Positions 1 to 8,784 of a DNA stretch of 40,794 nt are shown here, in pieces; position 1 is the stretch's first letter; each line of letters opens with the position of its first letter. The translations under genes were made by a program, and so were the position numbers. Origin of the DNA: Nitrospirota bacterium (lineage in GTDB: Bacteria; Nitrospirota; Nitrospiria; Nitrospirales; Nitrospiraceae); the NCBI GenBank assembly GCA_013388555.1, contig JACAFD010000088.1, forward strand, positions 1 to 40,794, written 5' to 3'. The notes under the pieces are model-generated. The model saw only the letters and a list, made by a program, of their open reading frames with translations. It was not told the origin of the DNA and made no database searches.

Positions 1-368
1 ATGTCGTGTTCATTTTTGAGGAGATAGCCAAGGACTCCTGCTTTGTCGGTGGCGAGCCGCATAATAAATTTGTCCGGTTCAAGGTCGACCAAATTGACAG
101 GACACTACCCGGCCCGATCATCAGAGAATGGTGGACGAGGACACTTGACGAAGTCATTGCCCCCTTTGTAAAGGACAGGGGGTATGATTGGGAAATCTCC
201 ATTGACGAGACGCCTTTTGATCTTTGGTCCCTTCAAGGGGAATTGGCTCCGCCATTTGAATCCGTGGCTGAGAAGCGGTGGGTAAAAGAAAATAAGGCGA
301 GTTCCTATACCTTAGCGGAAAAGTTGCCTGTCAACCTCATCCTCGCTCCCGGGATCGCTGACCGTTAG
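1..368 (+). CDS. Tautomerase-like protein, 5'-truncated by the window edge
   Basis: The frame is open to the left edge, so the GTG at 6 is probably internal and the protein begins outside the window. The visible 120 residues begin with a beta-strand-like FIFEEI segment followed by the FVGGEP motif and then KFVRFKVDQIDRTLPG. This order (hydrophobic strand with E, a GG-P turn, then a V-R-x-x strand) resembles the C-terminal half of the oxalocrotonate tautomerase / cis-CaaD-like family, where the catalytic Pro1 would be in the missing N-terminus. The last 60 residues, with WEISIDETPFDLW, show no motif I recognise. No partner gene is visible; the next gene, purU, is on the opposite strand and convergent. 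Family assignment is tentative. Confidence 0.45.
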   Translation, partial: VVFIFEEIAKDSCFVGGEPHNKFVRFKVDQIDRTLPGPIIREWWTRTLDEVIAPFVKDRGYDWEISIDETPFDLWSLQGELAPPFESVAEKRWVKENKASSYTLAEKLPVNLILAPGIADR

Positions 369-519
369 GCTTCGGTTTAACTGTCCGGAGTTTGCGGGGA
401 GTTGTACCCAAGAGAGATGACGACCAACACGGCAACGTCAGCTTTCTTGGGTCAAACTTCGATCTAGGTTGAGCATCGAAGCATCGCGAGAACGATATGC
501 GAATATTATCAACAGCCTG

Positions 520-1383
520 CTAATCGAATACCACCGTTTTTCTACCATACACCAGCACGCGTCGTTCGACATGGCGACGCACGGCGCGGGCCAGCACAAT
601 CTCCTCCAGATCCCGCCCCTTCCGTACCAGGTCTTCGACGGTATCCCGGTGGCCCACACGCATGACGTCCTGCTCAATGATGGGGCCTTCATCCAGATCT
701 TCTGTGGCATAGTGCGCCGTCGCCCCGATGATTTTTACACCCCGGTCATAGGCCTGCCGATAGGGATTGGCACCGATGAAAGCAGGCAGGAAGGAATGGT
801 GGATATTAATGACCGGGCAACCGATCTGTGAAAGGAAGGTGCCGCTAAGGATCTGCATGTACCGGGCCATGACCACGAGTTCGATCCGATGCTCTTTCAG
901 TAGGGAGAGGACTTGCTGCTCCTGTTGAGGCTTGGTCTCCTTGGTCACGGGATACACGGTGAAGGGAATTTTGAACAGCTCGGCCCAGGCGGCGCAGGTG
1001 TCGTGATTGGAAATAATCACGGGGATGTCGATGTGCAACTCGTCTCGTTTGTGCCGCTGGAGCAGATCCGCCAGGCAATGATCCTGTTTTGAAACCAATA
1101 GTGCGGTTCTTGTTCTGCAGCTTGACGGACGAACTTCATAACGCATCTCGAACGTCTTCGCGACCGGAGCGAAGGCGGCGGCAATCTCATCGGGTGGAAT
1201 CTGTAGGCCTTCGGAGGCAAACTCCATGCGCATGAGAAACTCGTTCGTCTCTTCATCGGTATGGTGATCCGAGTCGAGAATGTTCCCGCCGAAGTCGTGA
1301 ATGAAGCCCGAGACGCGGGCCACAATCCCCCTGCGGTCCTTACAATGAATCAGGAGAACAACGGATTCTTTTCGATGTGCCAT
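520..1383 (-). CDS. purU: Formyltetrahydrofolate deformylase PurU
   Basis: Hydrolyses 10-formyltetrahydrofolate to formate and tetrahydrofolate, balancing the one-carbon pool and supplying formate to purine synthesis. At 287 aa it has the family length. Residues about 8-85 form the N-terminal ACT regulatory domain (CKDRRGIVARVSGF, HHTDEETNEFLMR). The remainder is the formyltransferase fold with the catalytic region NIHHSFLPAF and the H/D segment GATAHYATEDLDEGPIIEQ, which contain the Asn, His and Asp expected of hydrolases in this family. The ATG at 1383 begins directly at the ACT domain. The gene stands alone, divergent from nothing obvious and followed upstream by a palindromic repeat that separates it from rimO. 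Confidence 0.93.
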   Translation of the reverse strand: MAHRKESVVLLIHCKDRRGIVARVSGFIHDFGGNILDSDHHTDEETNEFLMRMEFASEGLQIPPDEIAAAFAPVAKTFEMRYEVRPSSCRTRTALLVSKQDHCLADLLQRHKRDELHIDIPVIISNHDTCAAWAELFKIPFTVYPVTKETKPQQEQQVLSLLKEHRIELVVMARYMQILSGTFLSQIGCPVINIHHSFLPAFIGANPYRQAYDRGVKIIGATAHYATEDLDEGPIIEQDVMRVGHRDTVEDLVRKGRDLEEIVLARAVRRHVERRVLVYGRKTVVFD

Positions 1384-1507
1384 CGTGGGCCTCTCTTTCC
1401 GCTGAGAACGATTTGTTCAAGTGTAGCAGGTGAGACGCGACCACGGTAGAAATAGCGCGAGGCGGTTGAGGAGACATCGTTGTTGCAAGCAGAGAATCCA
1501 CTTGACA

Positions 1508-1632
1508 GCAGGATGCTCAAAAAGGCTGTCCAGCAAGGCCGCAGCGAGTGAGGGCCCGAGGCGTACCCTTGGGGTACGTTGAGGGTCTGAACGATGCGAG
1601 AACGCCGCTGGCGGACTTTTTGAGCATCCTGC
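1508..1632. repeat. Palindromic dispersed repeat, copy 1
   Basis: A 125-bp element bounded by a perfect 17-bp inverted repeat, GCAGGATGCTCAAAAAG at 1508-1524 and its complement at 1616-1632. Its interior carries blocks shared with other copies: CAGCAAGGCCGCAG, GAGGCGTACCCTT, GGTACGTTGAG and GCGAGAACG. The right end abuts the rimO stop codon, so it may act as the rimO transcription terminator. Related copies lie near 13576, 37654, 39702 and 40647. Confidence 0.85.
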
Positions 1633-3012
1633 TTATGTGACGATGTGGCCTACAAGGTCGTAGAGAGCCGCATCAGTGATTTCGACCTTGACGAGTTCGC
1701 CTGCAGTGGCTGATCCATCATTGATATACACAACACCGTCGATTTCCGGAGCCAGCCCTTCATGACGTGCTTCGAGCAGTAATTCTGTCTCTTCTGCGAC
1801 CCCTTCGACCAAAACTTCCATGACTGAGCCGATACGAGCCTGCCCTCGCGCCGCCGCAATCCCTTCTTGCACAGCCAGAAGTTCATTCCTTCGCTCATGC
1901 ATGACTGATCTTTCGACCTTGTCATCAAACTCGACTGCGGGCGTGTCTTCTTCGTCTGAATACAAAAATACCGCCACTCGATCGAACTCGGTCTCTTCCA
2001 CATATTCCCTGAGTTCCTCAAACGCCCATTCTGTTTCTCCTGGAAATCCCACGATGAAGGCCGTACGAAACGTGACGCCGGGAATGCGCGTCCGAATCCG
2101 ATCGACGAGGGAATTGATGGCAGCGCGATCACCAAGTCGGTGCATCCGCTTGAGCATCTGATTGTTAATATGTTGCAGCGGCATATCGATATACTTGGTA
2201 ATCTTTTCCTCTCCTGCATAGAGATCCAATAACTCCTCTGACACTTGCTGAGGATAGAGATAGAAGGGTCTGATCCAGCGCAAGTCCTTCACCTTCACCA
2301 ACTCGCGAAGCAGGGCAACGATCCCTTGACGCAGGCCGAGGTCGACGCCGTAATTCACCGTGTCCTGGGAAATGAGATTCACCTCCTTCACTCCTTCAGC
2401 TGCAAGGCGAGTGACTTCTGCCACAATGGATTCCACCGGGCGGCTACGCTGTTTACCCCGCATCAGAGGAATCGCACAGAATGCACAGTTGCGGTTACAG
2501 CCTTCGGCGATCTTCACATAGGCACTATGGGCCTTTCCGAGACGGAGTCGTGGTGCATCTGCGTCATATAGGTAAGGAGGCTCGCTGATCCAGAGCCGCT
2601 GCTGCCGGTTTTTGGGCGCCAACAGATCCCGGCAAATCTGCGCAATCTTTCCAAACTCACCGGTTCCAACTACCCCGTCCAGCTCCGGGAGTTGCTTAAG
2701 GAGATCTCCTTGGTATCGTTGGGCCAGACAGCCGGCAGCGATTAACACACGACAGGATCCTGTTTTTTTTAGTTTGCCGTGTGAGATAATCGTATCAATC
2801 GACTCCTGCTTGGCCTCTTCGATGAAACCACAAGTATTAATGATGACCACTTCAGCTTTCTTCGGGTCATCTGTCAGGGCAAAGCCATCTGTCACCAAAG
2901 TACCTAGCATGACTTCGGAATCGACCTGGTTTTTCGAACAACCCAGATTGACAAACCCAATGGTGGTCTTCTTGCTACCTGATCGAATCGGAGTGATCAA
3001 TCGTGAGGGCAT
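1633..3012 (-). CDS. rimO: Ribosomal protein S12 methylthiotransferase RimO
   Basis: Radical-SAM enzyme that methylthiolates the conserved Asp of ribosomal protein S12, using two 4Fe-4S clusters. The 459-aa protein starts with the UPF0004 domain (GFVNLGCSKNQVDSE, later INTCGFIEEAKQESID and AAGCLAQRY, giving the three cluster cysteines). The radical-SAM CxxxCxxC motif is CNRNCAFC, preceded by AYVKIAEG, and the C-terminal TRAM domain ends with GELVKVEITDAALYDLVG. The LGCSKNQVD signature and the SAM-domain sequence distinguish RimO from MiaB. The first 14 residues are extra and basic; a slightly later start is possible. Single gene, followed by a palindromic repeat at its stop codon. Confidence 0.95.
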   Translation of the reverse strand: MPSRLITPIRSGSKKTTIGFVNLGCSKNQVDSEVMLGTLVTDGFALTDDPKKAEVVIINTCGFIEEAKQESIDTIISHGKLKKTGSCRVLIAAGCLAQRYQGDLLKQLPELDGVVGTGEFGKIAQICRDLLAPKNRQQRLWISEPPYLYDADAPRLRLGKAHSAYVKIAEGCNRNCAFCAIPLMRGKQRSRPVESIVAEVTRLAAEGVKEVNLISQDTVNYGVDLGLRQGIVALLRELVKVKDLRWIRPFYLYPQQVSEELLDLYAGEEKITKYIDMPLQHINNQMLKRMHRLGDRAAINSLVDRIRTRIPGVTFRTAFIVGFPGETEWAFEELREYVEETEFDRVAVFLYSDEEDTPAVEFDDKVERSVMHERRNELLAVQEGIAAARGQARIGSVMEVLVEGVAEETELLLEARHEGLAPEIDGVVYINDGSATAGELVKVEITDAALYDLVGHIVT

Positions 3013-3420
3013 AGGAGGCAGTCTACGGGACGGTTGAAAAGCCTGTCAATCAACGCCCCTTTGCGTGGTCTGTTCATATTCCATTCCTTGGAGGGCGAGG
3101 AGGCAGCTCCCTGGCTGCACGAAGATTTCTCACCCGCTCAGGTCACTGGCACACCGAGACGCGCCAGTGACCTGAGCGAGGGCCTTCTGATTCTTGTACC
3201 TCTCTTTAGGGGAGGGGCCAAGGCTGCCCTTCACTGCGCGCATCGAACGAGCACAGTTTTATCGTGCGCGTTCTGTGAGCAAGAAGGGCACCTGGTCGCT
3301 CCCCCCTGTCTTTCTGAGGCCGCGCGTTGCGCGAGCACAGAAGATCATCAGGCTCCATCCCCGCGCCTCCTTGCCCTCCCCTCGCCTCTTATGGCATCAT
3401 GCGCCACTTCGGAGATGAGG
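3013..3420. other. Gene-free stretch with strong hairpins
   Basis: About 400 bp between divergent rimO and the small gene at 3421. The ORF track runs one frame through it (from 3034), but the predicted residues are low-complexity and there is a better start further on. The stretch contains a perfect 15-bp hairpin at 3136-3177 and further imperfect palindromes, including CCGCGCGTTGCGCGAGCA near 3334, whose complement occurs again near 40694. It is best read as an array of repeat-derived palindromes. Confidence 0.6.
3136..3177. repeat. Perfect 15-bp hairpin
   Basis: GCTCAGGTCACTGGC at 3136-3150 is followed by a 12-nt loop and its exact complement at 3163-3177. The loop CACACCGAGACGC resembles the GCGCCGAGACGCAC stretch inside the repeat copy near 13620, suggesting common origin. 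Confidence 0.75.
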
Positions 3421-3846
3421 ATGGAGCATTTGCTCGAATACGTCGGTTCTGTGCATATTTATCTCGGGCCCTACCGCGGGAACCCGATTGCCTTATACTT
3501 GAAGCGGACGAATGCCGGGTGTCAAATAGGTCCTAAGGCCTATCCATGGAATGATGTCGAAGGGACTGGTGAGACACCGAATAAGGCAGCAGCGGATTTC
3601 GAAGAGAAATGGAAAACAAAGGGGCTCTCGGCGGATATGTACTCTGGTCCTTCATGGGAAGGGGGTATCAAGCCGGAGAAACCTGCTCCTCCCAAGCCAC
3701 CAGCAGCTCCCAAACCAGCAGTGGCCGCTGCTGTATCAGTACCAGATGGCCAACCCGTCAATCCACCCTCCTCGAGCCCTTCGGCTGACACTGCACCTGC
3801 CCCTGCTTCAGCTCTAGCGGCCCAGCCCACAGACAAATCGGATTAG
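3421..3846 (+). CDS. Small hypothetical protein with Pro/Ala-rich tail
   Basis: I chose ATG 3421 because GGAG lies 6 nt upstream and the longer frame to 3034 runs through palindromic repeat DNA. The resulting protein of about 141 aa has a compact N-terminal part (HIYLGPYRGNPIALYLKR, then GTGETPNKAAADFEEKW) and from about residue 80 a Pro/Ala/Ser-rich tail (KPAPPKPPAAPKPA) that is probably disordered. No signal peptide, membrane segment or known motif is visible. It is divergently arranged from rimO and convergent with the amino-acid permease. Function unknown. Confidence 0.6.
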   Translation: MEHLLEYVGSVHIYLGPYRGNPIALYLKRTNAGCQIGPKAYPWNDVEGTGETPNKAAADFEEKWKTKGLSADMYSGPSWEGGIKPEKPAPPKPPAAPKPAVAAAVSVPDGQPVNPPSSSPSADTAPAPASALAAQPTDKSD

Positions 3847-3848
3847 TC

Positions 3849-3916
3849 CACTCTGTCTGATTGATTTAGTCCATCTGGTTAGTTTCGTTCACCAATCAAG
3901 ACAAACCAGACACCGG
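3849..3916. repeat. Imperfect TGGT/ACCA hairpin at gene end
   Basis: Between two convergent genes, TCTGGTT (3874-3880) pairs with AACCAGA (3904-3910) in a T-rich context made of GTCTG/GTCCATCTGG-like units. The same word family occurs after recR at 24341-24460. It probably serves as a bidirectional terminator. Confidence 0.45.
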
Positions 3917-3932
3917 TTTGTATCATGGCTGG

Positions 3933-5441
3933 CTATCGTGAACGTTTGGACAGATGATCTTCAGAAGAGTGGGCGACCAGTTTGCTGTGGCTCATACCAT
4001 AACCAAGATAGACCACAATGCCGATGGCAGTCCAGACGCCGAATCGAATCCAGGTTAACCATGGGAGAAAGCTCATGAGGCCCAGGCAGGCCAGCATGCC
4101 CAGAATGGGAACGACCGGCATGAAGGGAAGCCGGAATGGGCGCGGCTGGTTTGGTTTTGTGTAGCGCAAAACTACGACACCGATACAGACCAGAACAAAA
4201 GCAAAGAGCGTGCCGATATTCGTCATATCTGCCGCGTCGCCGATAGGAATCAGGGCGGCGAGTATGGCCACGCCGACGCCGGTGAGAATGGTGGCCTGAT
4301 GAGGCGTGCCATAGCGTGGATGCACGGTTGACAGCCAAGGGCTCAAGAGATGGTCACGCGACATGGCGAAGAAGACCCGGATCTGCCCCAGCATCATCAC
4401 AACGAGGACGCTGGTAATTCCGGCTACGGCACCGATCGCCACCAGCGCCGCTCCCCATTTAAAGCCTACCTTGCTCAGCGCGTCCGCGACCGGTGCGTGG
4501 ATGTCAATTTGTTCAACGGGGATCAAGCCGGTCAAGACAGCAGCCACGGCAATATAGAGAACTGTGCAGATGCCAAGTGAGGCGATAATCCCAATCGGCA
4601 GATCCCGCTGAGGGTCTTTAGCCTCTTCTGCGGTGGTCGAGATGGCATCGAATCCGATATAGGCAAAGAACACGATTGCCGCCGCGGCACCGACACCGGC
4701 GAATCCCTGCGGCATAAAGGGCGTCCAGTTACCCGTATCCACGGCCGGCGTCCCCACAGCAATGAAGAAGAGGATGACTGCGAGCTTCAAGCACACAATG
4801 ATGCCGGTTGCACGGGCGCTTTCTTTGATTCCAATAACAAGGATGATGGTGACGAGTAACACGATAATGGCAGCAGGGAAGTTAGCCACGCCTGGGTCAG
4901 GCCCTACCGGTGGATGTGTAGCCCAGTACGGCAATTCGATTCCGGCCAACCGGAGCAGCTTATTGAAATAGCCGGACCACCCGATGGCGACAGCAACGCA
5001 GGCCACGCCATATTCAAGAATCAAGTTCCAGCCGGTGATCCAAGCCAGAAACTCTCCCAACGTGGCATAGGAGTAGGTATAGGCAGAGCCGGCCACGGGA
5101 ATCATGGTGGAAAACTCTGCGTAACAGAGTGCCGCGAGGGCGCAGGTCAGACCGGAAAGGACAAAGGACAAAATGATGCCAGGCCCTGCCCCTGGTCGGT
5201 GGATATCGCCGACGATGGCGGTGCCGATCAGGACGAAGATGCCGGTGCCGATGATCGCACCGATGCCGAGCGCGGTCAGATCCCAGGCCGTGAGGGTCTT
5301 TTTCAAACGATGATCCGGATGATCTGCGTCAGCGAGGATTTGCTTGATCGACTTGGTTCGGAAGAGTCGGCTGATCACCCTGTCTCTTCTGATCACTGGG
5401 CTAGCGGAAGGCGCTGTAGGATCTGTTGGCTTCGGTTCCAT
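3933..5441 (-). CDS. APC-superfamily amino-acid permease (CAT-like)
   Basis: Inner-membrane secondary transporter of the amino acid-polyamine-organocation superfamily. The 502-aa protein has about 50 cytoplasmic residues, then LTALGIGAIIGTGIFVLIG, the hallmark glycine-rich TM1 of APC carriers, followed by a repeated pattern of 12 or more hydrophobic segments. AFFAYIGFDAISTTAEEAKDPQRD between TM6 and TM7 is typical of the cationic amino-acid transporter (CAT/YfnA) branch. The substrate cannot be told from sequence; cationic or small neutral amino acids are typical. ATG 5441 precedes a plausible cytoplasmic tail. It is transcribed alone, in the same direction as the amidotransferase upstream. 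Confidence 0.88.
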   Translation of the reverse strand: MEPKPTDPTAPSASPVIRRDRVISRLFRTKSIKQILADADHPDHRLKKTLTAWDLTALGIGAIIGTGIFVLIGTAIVGDIHRPGAGPGIILSFVLSGLTCALAALCYAEFSTMIPVAGSAYTYSYATLGEFLAWITGWNLILEYGVACVAVAIGWSGYFNKLLRLAGIELPYWATHPPVGPDPGVANFPAAIIVLLVTIILVIGIKESARATGIIVCLKLAVILFFIAVGTPAVDTGNWTPFMPQGFAGVGAAAAIVFFAYIGFDAISTTAEEAKDPQRDLPIGIIASLGICTVLYIAVAAVLTGLIPVEQIDIHAPVADALSKVGFKWGAALVAIGAVAGITSVLVVMMLGQIRVFFAMSRDHLLSPWLSTVHPRYGTPHQATILTGVGVAILAALIPIGDAADMTNIGTLFAFVLVCIGVVVLRYTKPNQPRPFRLPFMPVVPILGMLACLGLMSFLPWLTWIRFGVWTAIGIVVYLGYGMSHSKLVAHSSEDHLSKRSR

Positions 5442-5597
5442 ATTTGGTCAAGTATAGCAGGGCATTTTTATGGAAGATGCTGAGCGAAACTGCCGGGACA
5501 GACTCATCTGCGTTATTTTGTTCATGTAGTGCGTTGAGTTCAGCCGAACAAACCAATCAGACAACATAAACAAGAAGAACAATCCGGTTATCGTGTT

Positions 5598-6344
5598 TCA
5601 CACGCCGCGGTCGGTAGCGCGCGACGCGCGCAGAAATGCCTCAAACAACCGCCGGTGGATGGGGTACCGGTCGAAGAGAAATTCCGGGTGCCACTGGATG
5701 CCGAGAAAGAAACGGTGGGCCGGAGATTCGATCGCCTCCACAATACCATCGGAGGCCTGCGCACTGGCAATCAATGAGGGCGCCACAGCATTGACCGATT
5801 GATGGTGCGAGCTGTTCACTCGCATCGACGCCGAGCGTACGATACGACGAAGCAGACTGCCTGGTGCGACTGTGATGGCGTGACTGAGATTCGTCGCATG
5901 AGTCTGTTGCCTGTGTTGGAGCGGTTTTGAGGTTTGAGCTGGGATATCTTGAATCAAACTGCCGCCGCAGGCGACATTCATGGTCTGCATGCCGCCGCAG
6001 ATGCCGAGCAGCGGGAGATCAGCTTGTTTGGCCAGGCGAACGATATCCAGTTCAAAACTCGCACGACGCTCGCTCACGATCTTGAACGGAAACCGCTGTC
6101 GCTCACCATACAATGACGGTGGAAGATCCGGTCCGCTTCCGGTGATAAGGAGTCCATCGAGGTTGTGGAGAATATGCCGTCTCGTGGTCCGATCGGCATG
6201 GAGTGGAAGGACCAGCGGGACCCCGCCGAGTTCTTCGATGGCACGGATGTAGCGCGCGCGCAAAAAGTAGGTGGGCTCGCGCCCACCCCATTCTTTTCGA
6301 TCACCGGCGTTGAAGTCTGGTGTGACGCCGATAATCGGTTTCAT
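5598..6344 (-). CDS. Gamma-glutamyl-gamma-aminobutyrate hydrolase family protein (class I glutamine amidotransferase-like, C26)
   Basis: PuuD-like cysteine hydrolase that cleaves gamma-glutamyl amide bonds. The 248-aa protein begins with KPIIGVTPDF, has the FLRARYIRAIEELGGVPLVLP segment typical of this family, the nucleophile elbow LLGICGGMQTMNVACGG (Cys near residue 115) and the catalytic His/Glu in GIQWHPEF. The DGLLITGSGPDLPPSLYG segment matches the family's oxyanion loop. No putrescine-pathway genes lie nearby, so the exact substrate is open. The next gene upstream, ending at 6348, is in the same direction and only 3 nt away, so the two are probably co-transcribed. Confidence 0.88.
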   Translation of the reverse strand: MKPIIGVTPDFNAGDRKEWGGREPTYFLRARYIRAIEELGGVPLVLPLHADRTTRRHILHNLDGLLITGSGPDLPPSLYGERQRFPFKIVSERRASFELDIVRLAKQADLPLLGICGGMQTMNVACGGSLIQDIPAQTSKPLQHRQQTHATNLSHAITVAPGSLLRRIVRSASMRVNSSHHQSVNAVAPSLIASAQASDGIVEAIESPAHRFFLGIQWHPEFLFDRYPIHRRLFEAFLRASRATDRGV

Positions 6345-6347
6345 CGG

Positions 6348-6794
6348 CTAGCGGATGGGTTCCGGAGCAGGGGCAGGGGTAGGGGCCTCATTCGAATCGG
6401 CGATCCCCAGAAATCGGATGGGTCGATTGCCTTCTAGATGGTCCGGGGTAATGATATAGGTACCGTAGAGACTGGTGTTCCAGACGCTCTTGGCTGCATG
6501 TTCATCTCCAGCGGTAAATACATAGGTGAGTCCTCCGACAATCCCTCCACCGATGGCGAAGGCTAGCTTTAGCGGAAGATACAACAGGGTGGATAAACCG
6601 GCAGCCACTTGCATACCTGCGCTTGACGCGGTTCCGCCTTCGGTGCTTTGGCTCGACGGGGAGCCCGTACTTTCTTGGCTCCACGCCGATGGCACAATCG
6701 TGATGGTGCACAGGGCCAGGAGTAGGAAGACTGCCACCAGTTTGAAGCCGGAAACTTCACGGGGGTGACGGGATAGAGACATGTGGGTATTCAC
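6348..6794 (-). CDS. Hypothetical exported protein with hydrophobic glycine-rich segment
   Basis: 148 aa starting at a GTG (6794) with GGAGG 7 nt upstream. Residues about 17-40 form a signal peptide (LVAVFLLLALCTITIVPSAWSQ, cleavage probably after AWS-Q). A second apolar, glycine-rich stretch LAFAIGGGIVGGLTYVF around residue 80 could be a membrane anchor or glycine zipper. The tail ends PTPAPAPEP. Its close spacing to the downstream amidotransferase suggests one transcript. Function unknown. Confidence 0.7.
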   Translation of the reverse strand: MNTHMSLSRHPREVSGFKLVAVFLLLALCTITIVPSAWSQESTGSPSSQSTEGGTASSAGMQVAAGLSTLLYLPLKLAFAIGGGIVGGLTYVFTAGDEHAAKSVWNTSLYGTYIITPDHLEGNRPIRFLGIADSNEAPTPAPAPEPIR

Positions 6795-6931
6795 AAATAA
6801 TCCTCCTTCTTCGATGGGGCGAGCGACGTGGGAGTGGTTAAATCCAAGGCGCTCACCAACGATTCAAGTAGTGGGGTTATAACAAATCCAACTCTGAATG
6901 CAAACCCCCTGCCGCACCAGGGCGGGATGTC

Positions 6932-7396
6932 TTATGGGGCGGCAGCGTCTCTTGGTACGAGGTCCAGTTCAGATACAATATATGACCTGATGAAATTTGT
7001 CCGGCTGCTCACGCTGTCTCTGACTTCTGCGGTCCATGTGTCGTCTGCGAGACATTGGTTCTCTTGAGTAATACCAGATTGTAATGCCAGGTCTAGCTTG
7101 CACCAGCAGACCGCTTGAACAAACAGCTCCCGGGCTCGTTCCTGATAGGATGGACGATCTTCGTCTGGCAGATCAGTCAAGGCCCTGACCAACCAGCTGG
7201 AGAAATCAACATCGGTGCTGAGCCTATCGATCTGACTCTGATCGATAGCGACGTCGACCTGGATCCCGCCCTTCCAGCTCCGTTTCTTGACGTTGAATAC
7301 ACAGGAATACGTGAAGGGTCTTCCATTCACTGGCTGCGGTCCGACAAACAGGGTCACACGGAACTGGGACGGTTCTGGTGCATGCTCGAATGCCAT
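6932..7396 (-). CDS. Hypothetical cytoplasmic protein
   Basis: 154 aa with no signal peptide or membrane segment. It has a beta-rich N-terminal part (FRVTLFVGPQPV, FTYSCVFNVKKRSWKGGIQVDVAI) and an alpha-helical C-terminal part with two cysteines in AVCWCKLDLAL. It is divergent from the M24 peptidase gene. I recognise no family. The consistent coding character across the frame supports a real gene, though the ribosome-binding site before ATG 7396 is weak. Confidence 0.55.
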   Translation of the reverse strand: MAFEHAPEPSQFRVTLFVGPQPVNGRPFTYSCVFNVKKRSWKGGIQVDVAIDQSQIDRLSTDVDFSSWLVRALTDLPDEDRPSYQERARELFVQAVCWCKLDLALQSGITQENQCLADDTWTAEVRDSVSSRTNFIRSYIVSELDLVPRDAAAP

Positions 7397-7465
7397 ATTT
7401 CGAGTGTAACATGATCACCGGCCTGAATGGCCATCGCATTGACTGCCTGATAGTGCGACGATAAG

Positions 7466-8674
7466 ATGGCTTGCATTATGACCCAGGCCATACAGCAGCG
7501 TGTCAACGAGATTCAGCGGGCTCTGTGTGATGCCGAGATCGACGGCTGGCTCTTCTATGATTTCCGTGGGAGCGACCCTCTCGCCTATCGCATACTCCAA
7601 CTCGATCCTACCCTCCATGTGACGAGGCGATGGTACTACTGGATTCCGGCGCAGGGGATTCCAGTCAAGCTGCTGCATCGCATCGAGCCGCATGTGCTGG
7701 ATACATTGCCGGGGCAAACCCATTACTATGTATCATGGGAGCAACAACGGCAGATCCTTGCGCGCATGCTCGCCAGTGGCCTCCGCGTGGCCATGCAATA
7801 CTCCCCGCTCAATGCCGTGCCCTACGTGTCGCGTGTTGATGCTGGCACGATCGAGTTGATCAGAAGTTACGAAGTTGAGGTGGTCAGTGCAGCGGACTTG
7901 ATTCAGACATTTGAAGCGCGCTGGACAGACCGTCAACTCGAATCGCATCAATTTGCTGCAACGGCACTGCGACGCATTGTTGACCAGACATTTGGTCATG
8001 TGCAGGACGCAGTCGTGCATGGCCGCAGTCTCACTGAATACGGGGTACAGCAGTTTATTTTGGCCCGCATCCGCGAAGCCGGGATGGTCACATCGAGTGC
8101 GCCGATCGCCGCCGTGAATGCCCATAGCGCTGATCCCCACTATGGTCCGGCAGAGACAGGGTCTGCCGAGGTCGTCCGCGATGCTTTGCTCTTGATCGAT
8201 CTCTGGGCCAAACGAGCGGAGACCGGTTCCGTTTATGCCGATATTACCTGGACCAGCTATGTTGGATCGACAGTGCCGGTACAACACCGTGAGATCTTCG
8301 ACCTGGTCCGCCATGGGCGGGACGCGGCCTTGACATTCGTCCAGAGAGAAATAGCAGCCGGCCATCGCCCATTCGGGTGGGAAGTCGACGATGCTTGCCG
8401 TCAGGTCATCCAACGCGGCGGCTATGGTGATCAGTTCGTCCATCGCACGGGGCATTCGATCGGCGAAGAAGTCCATGGTAACGGAGCCAATATCGACAGC
8501 TTGGAGACGCGGGACACCCGCCGTCTGATACCGAGAACCTGCTTTTCCATTGAACCAGGGATCTATTTGCCGGGCGAGTTTGGGATCAGGAGCGAACTGG
8601 ACGTATACCTCACTGAACGCGAAGCGTTGGTGTTCGGTTTACCCTTACAGAACGAACTCGTACCGCTCTTCTAG
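7466..8674 (+). CDS. M24-family metallopeptidase (Xaa-Pro aminopeptidase-like)
   Basis: 402-aa pita-bread-fold protein. The N-terminal creatinase-like domain (about 1-165) includes DGWLFYDFRGSDPLAYRIL. The C-terminal catalytic domain keeps the metal-binding sequence: LLIDLWAKR and YADITWT supply the two Asp positions, HRTGHSIGEEVHG the His, and SIEPGIYLPGEFGIRSELDVYL the two Glu positions. In standard M24 peptidases the first Asp segment is D-x-G; here it is DLWAKR, a known variation in this subgroup, so activity on Xaa-Pro bonds is probable but not certain. ATG 7478 (MTQAIQ) is an alternative start. Monocistronic; the tat promoter follows. Confidence 0.85.
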   Translation: MACIMTQAIQQRVNEIQRALCDAEIDGWLFYDFRGSDPLAYRILQLDPTLHVTRRWYYWIPAQGIPVKLLHRIEPHVLDTLPGQTHYYVSWEQQRQILARMLASGLRVAMQYSPLNAVPYVSRVDAGTIELIRSYEVEVVSAADLIQTFEARWTDRQLESHQFAATALRRIVDQTFGHVQDAVVHGRSLTEYGVQQFILARIREAGMVTSSAPIAAVNAHSADPHYGPAETGSAEVVRDALLLIDLWAKRAETGSVYADITWTSYVGSTVPVQHREIFDLVRHGRDAALTFVQREIAAGHRPFGWEVDDACRQVIQRGGYGDQFVHRTGHSIGEEVHGNGANIDSLETRDTRRLIPRTCFSIEPGIYLPGEFGIRSELDVYLTEREALVFGLPLQNELVPLF

Positions 8675-8689
8675 CCTTCTCTCCCTTCC

Positions 8690-8717
8690 TTGACAGCACC
8701 TCCCGCTGCCCTATAGA
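8690..8717 (+). promoter_or_regulatory. Sigma70-type promoter for the Tat-like gene
   Basis: TTGACA at 8690-8695, 16-bp spacer, TATAGA at 8712-8717. Predicted transcription start is near 8724, about 60 nt before the ATG at 8785, which supports that start over the ORF-track start at 8719. Confidence 0.7.
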
Positions 8718-8784
8718 GTTGAATCGGGTTCTCAAACAGGCAAGGCCTACTGCGATTTACCGGACAGGGAGAAGGAACTACGCC

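Noticed and set aside
3540-3836. 98-aa minus-strand ORF
   Set aside because: Mirror of the Pro/Ala-rich tail of the plus-strand gene; low complexity.
7733-8476. 247-aa minus-strand ORF
   Set aside because: Opposite the M24 peptidase catalytic domain; no motif.
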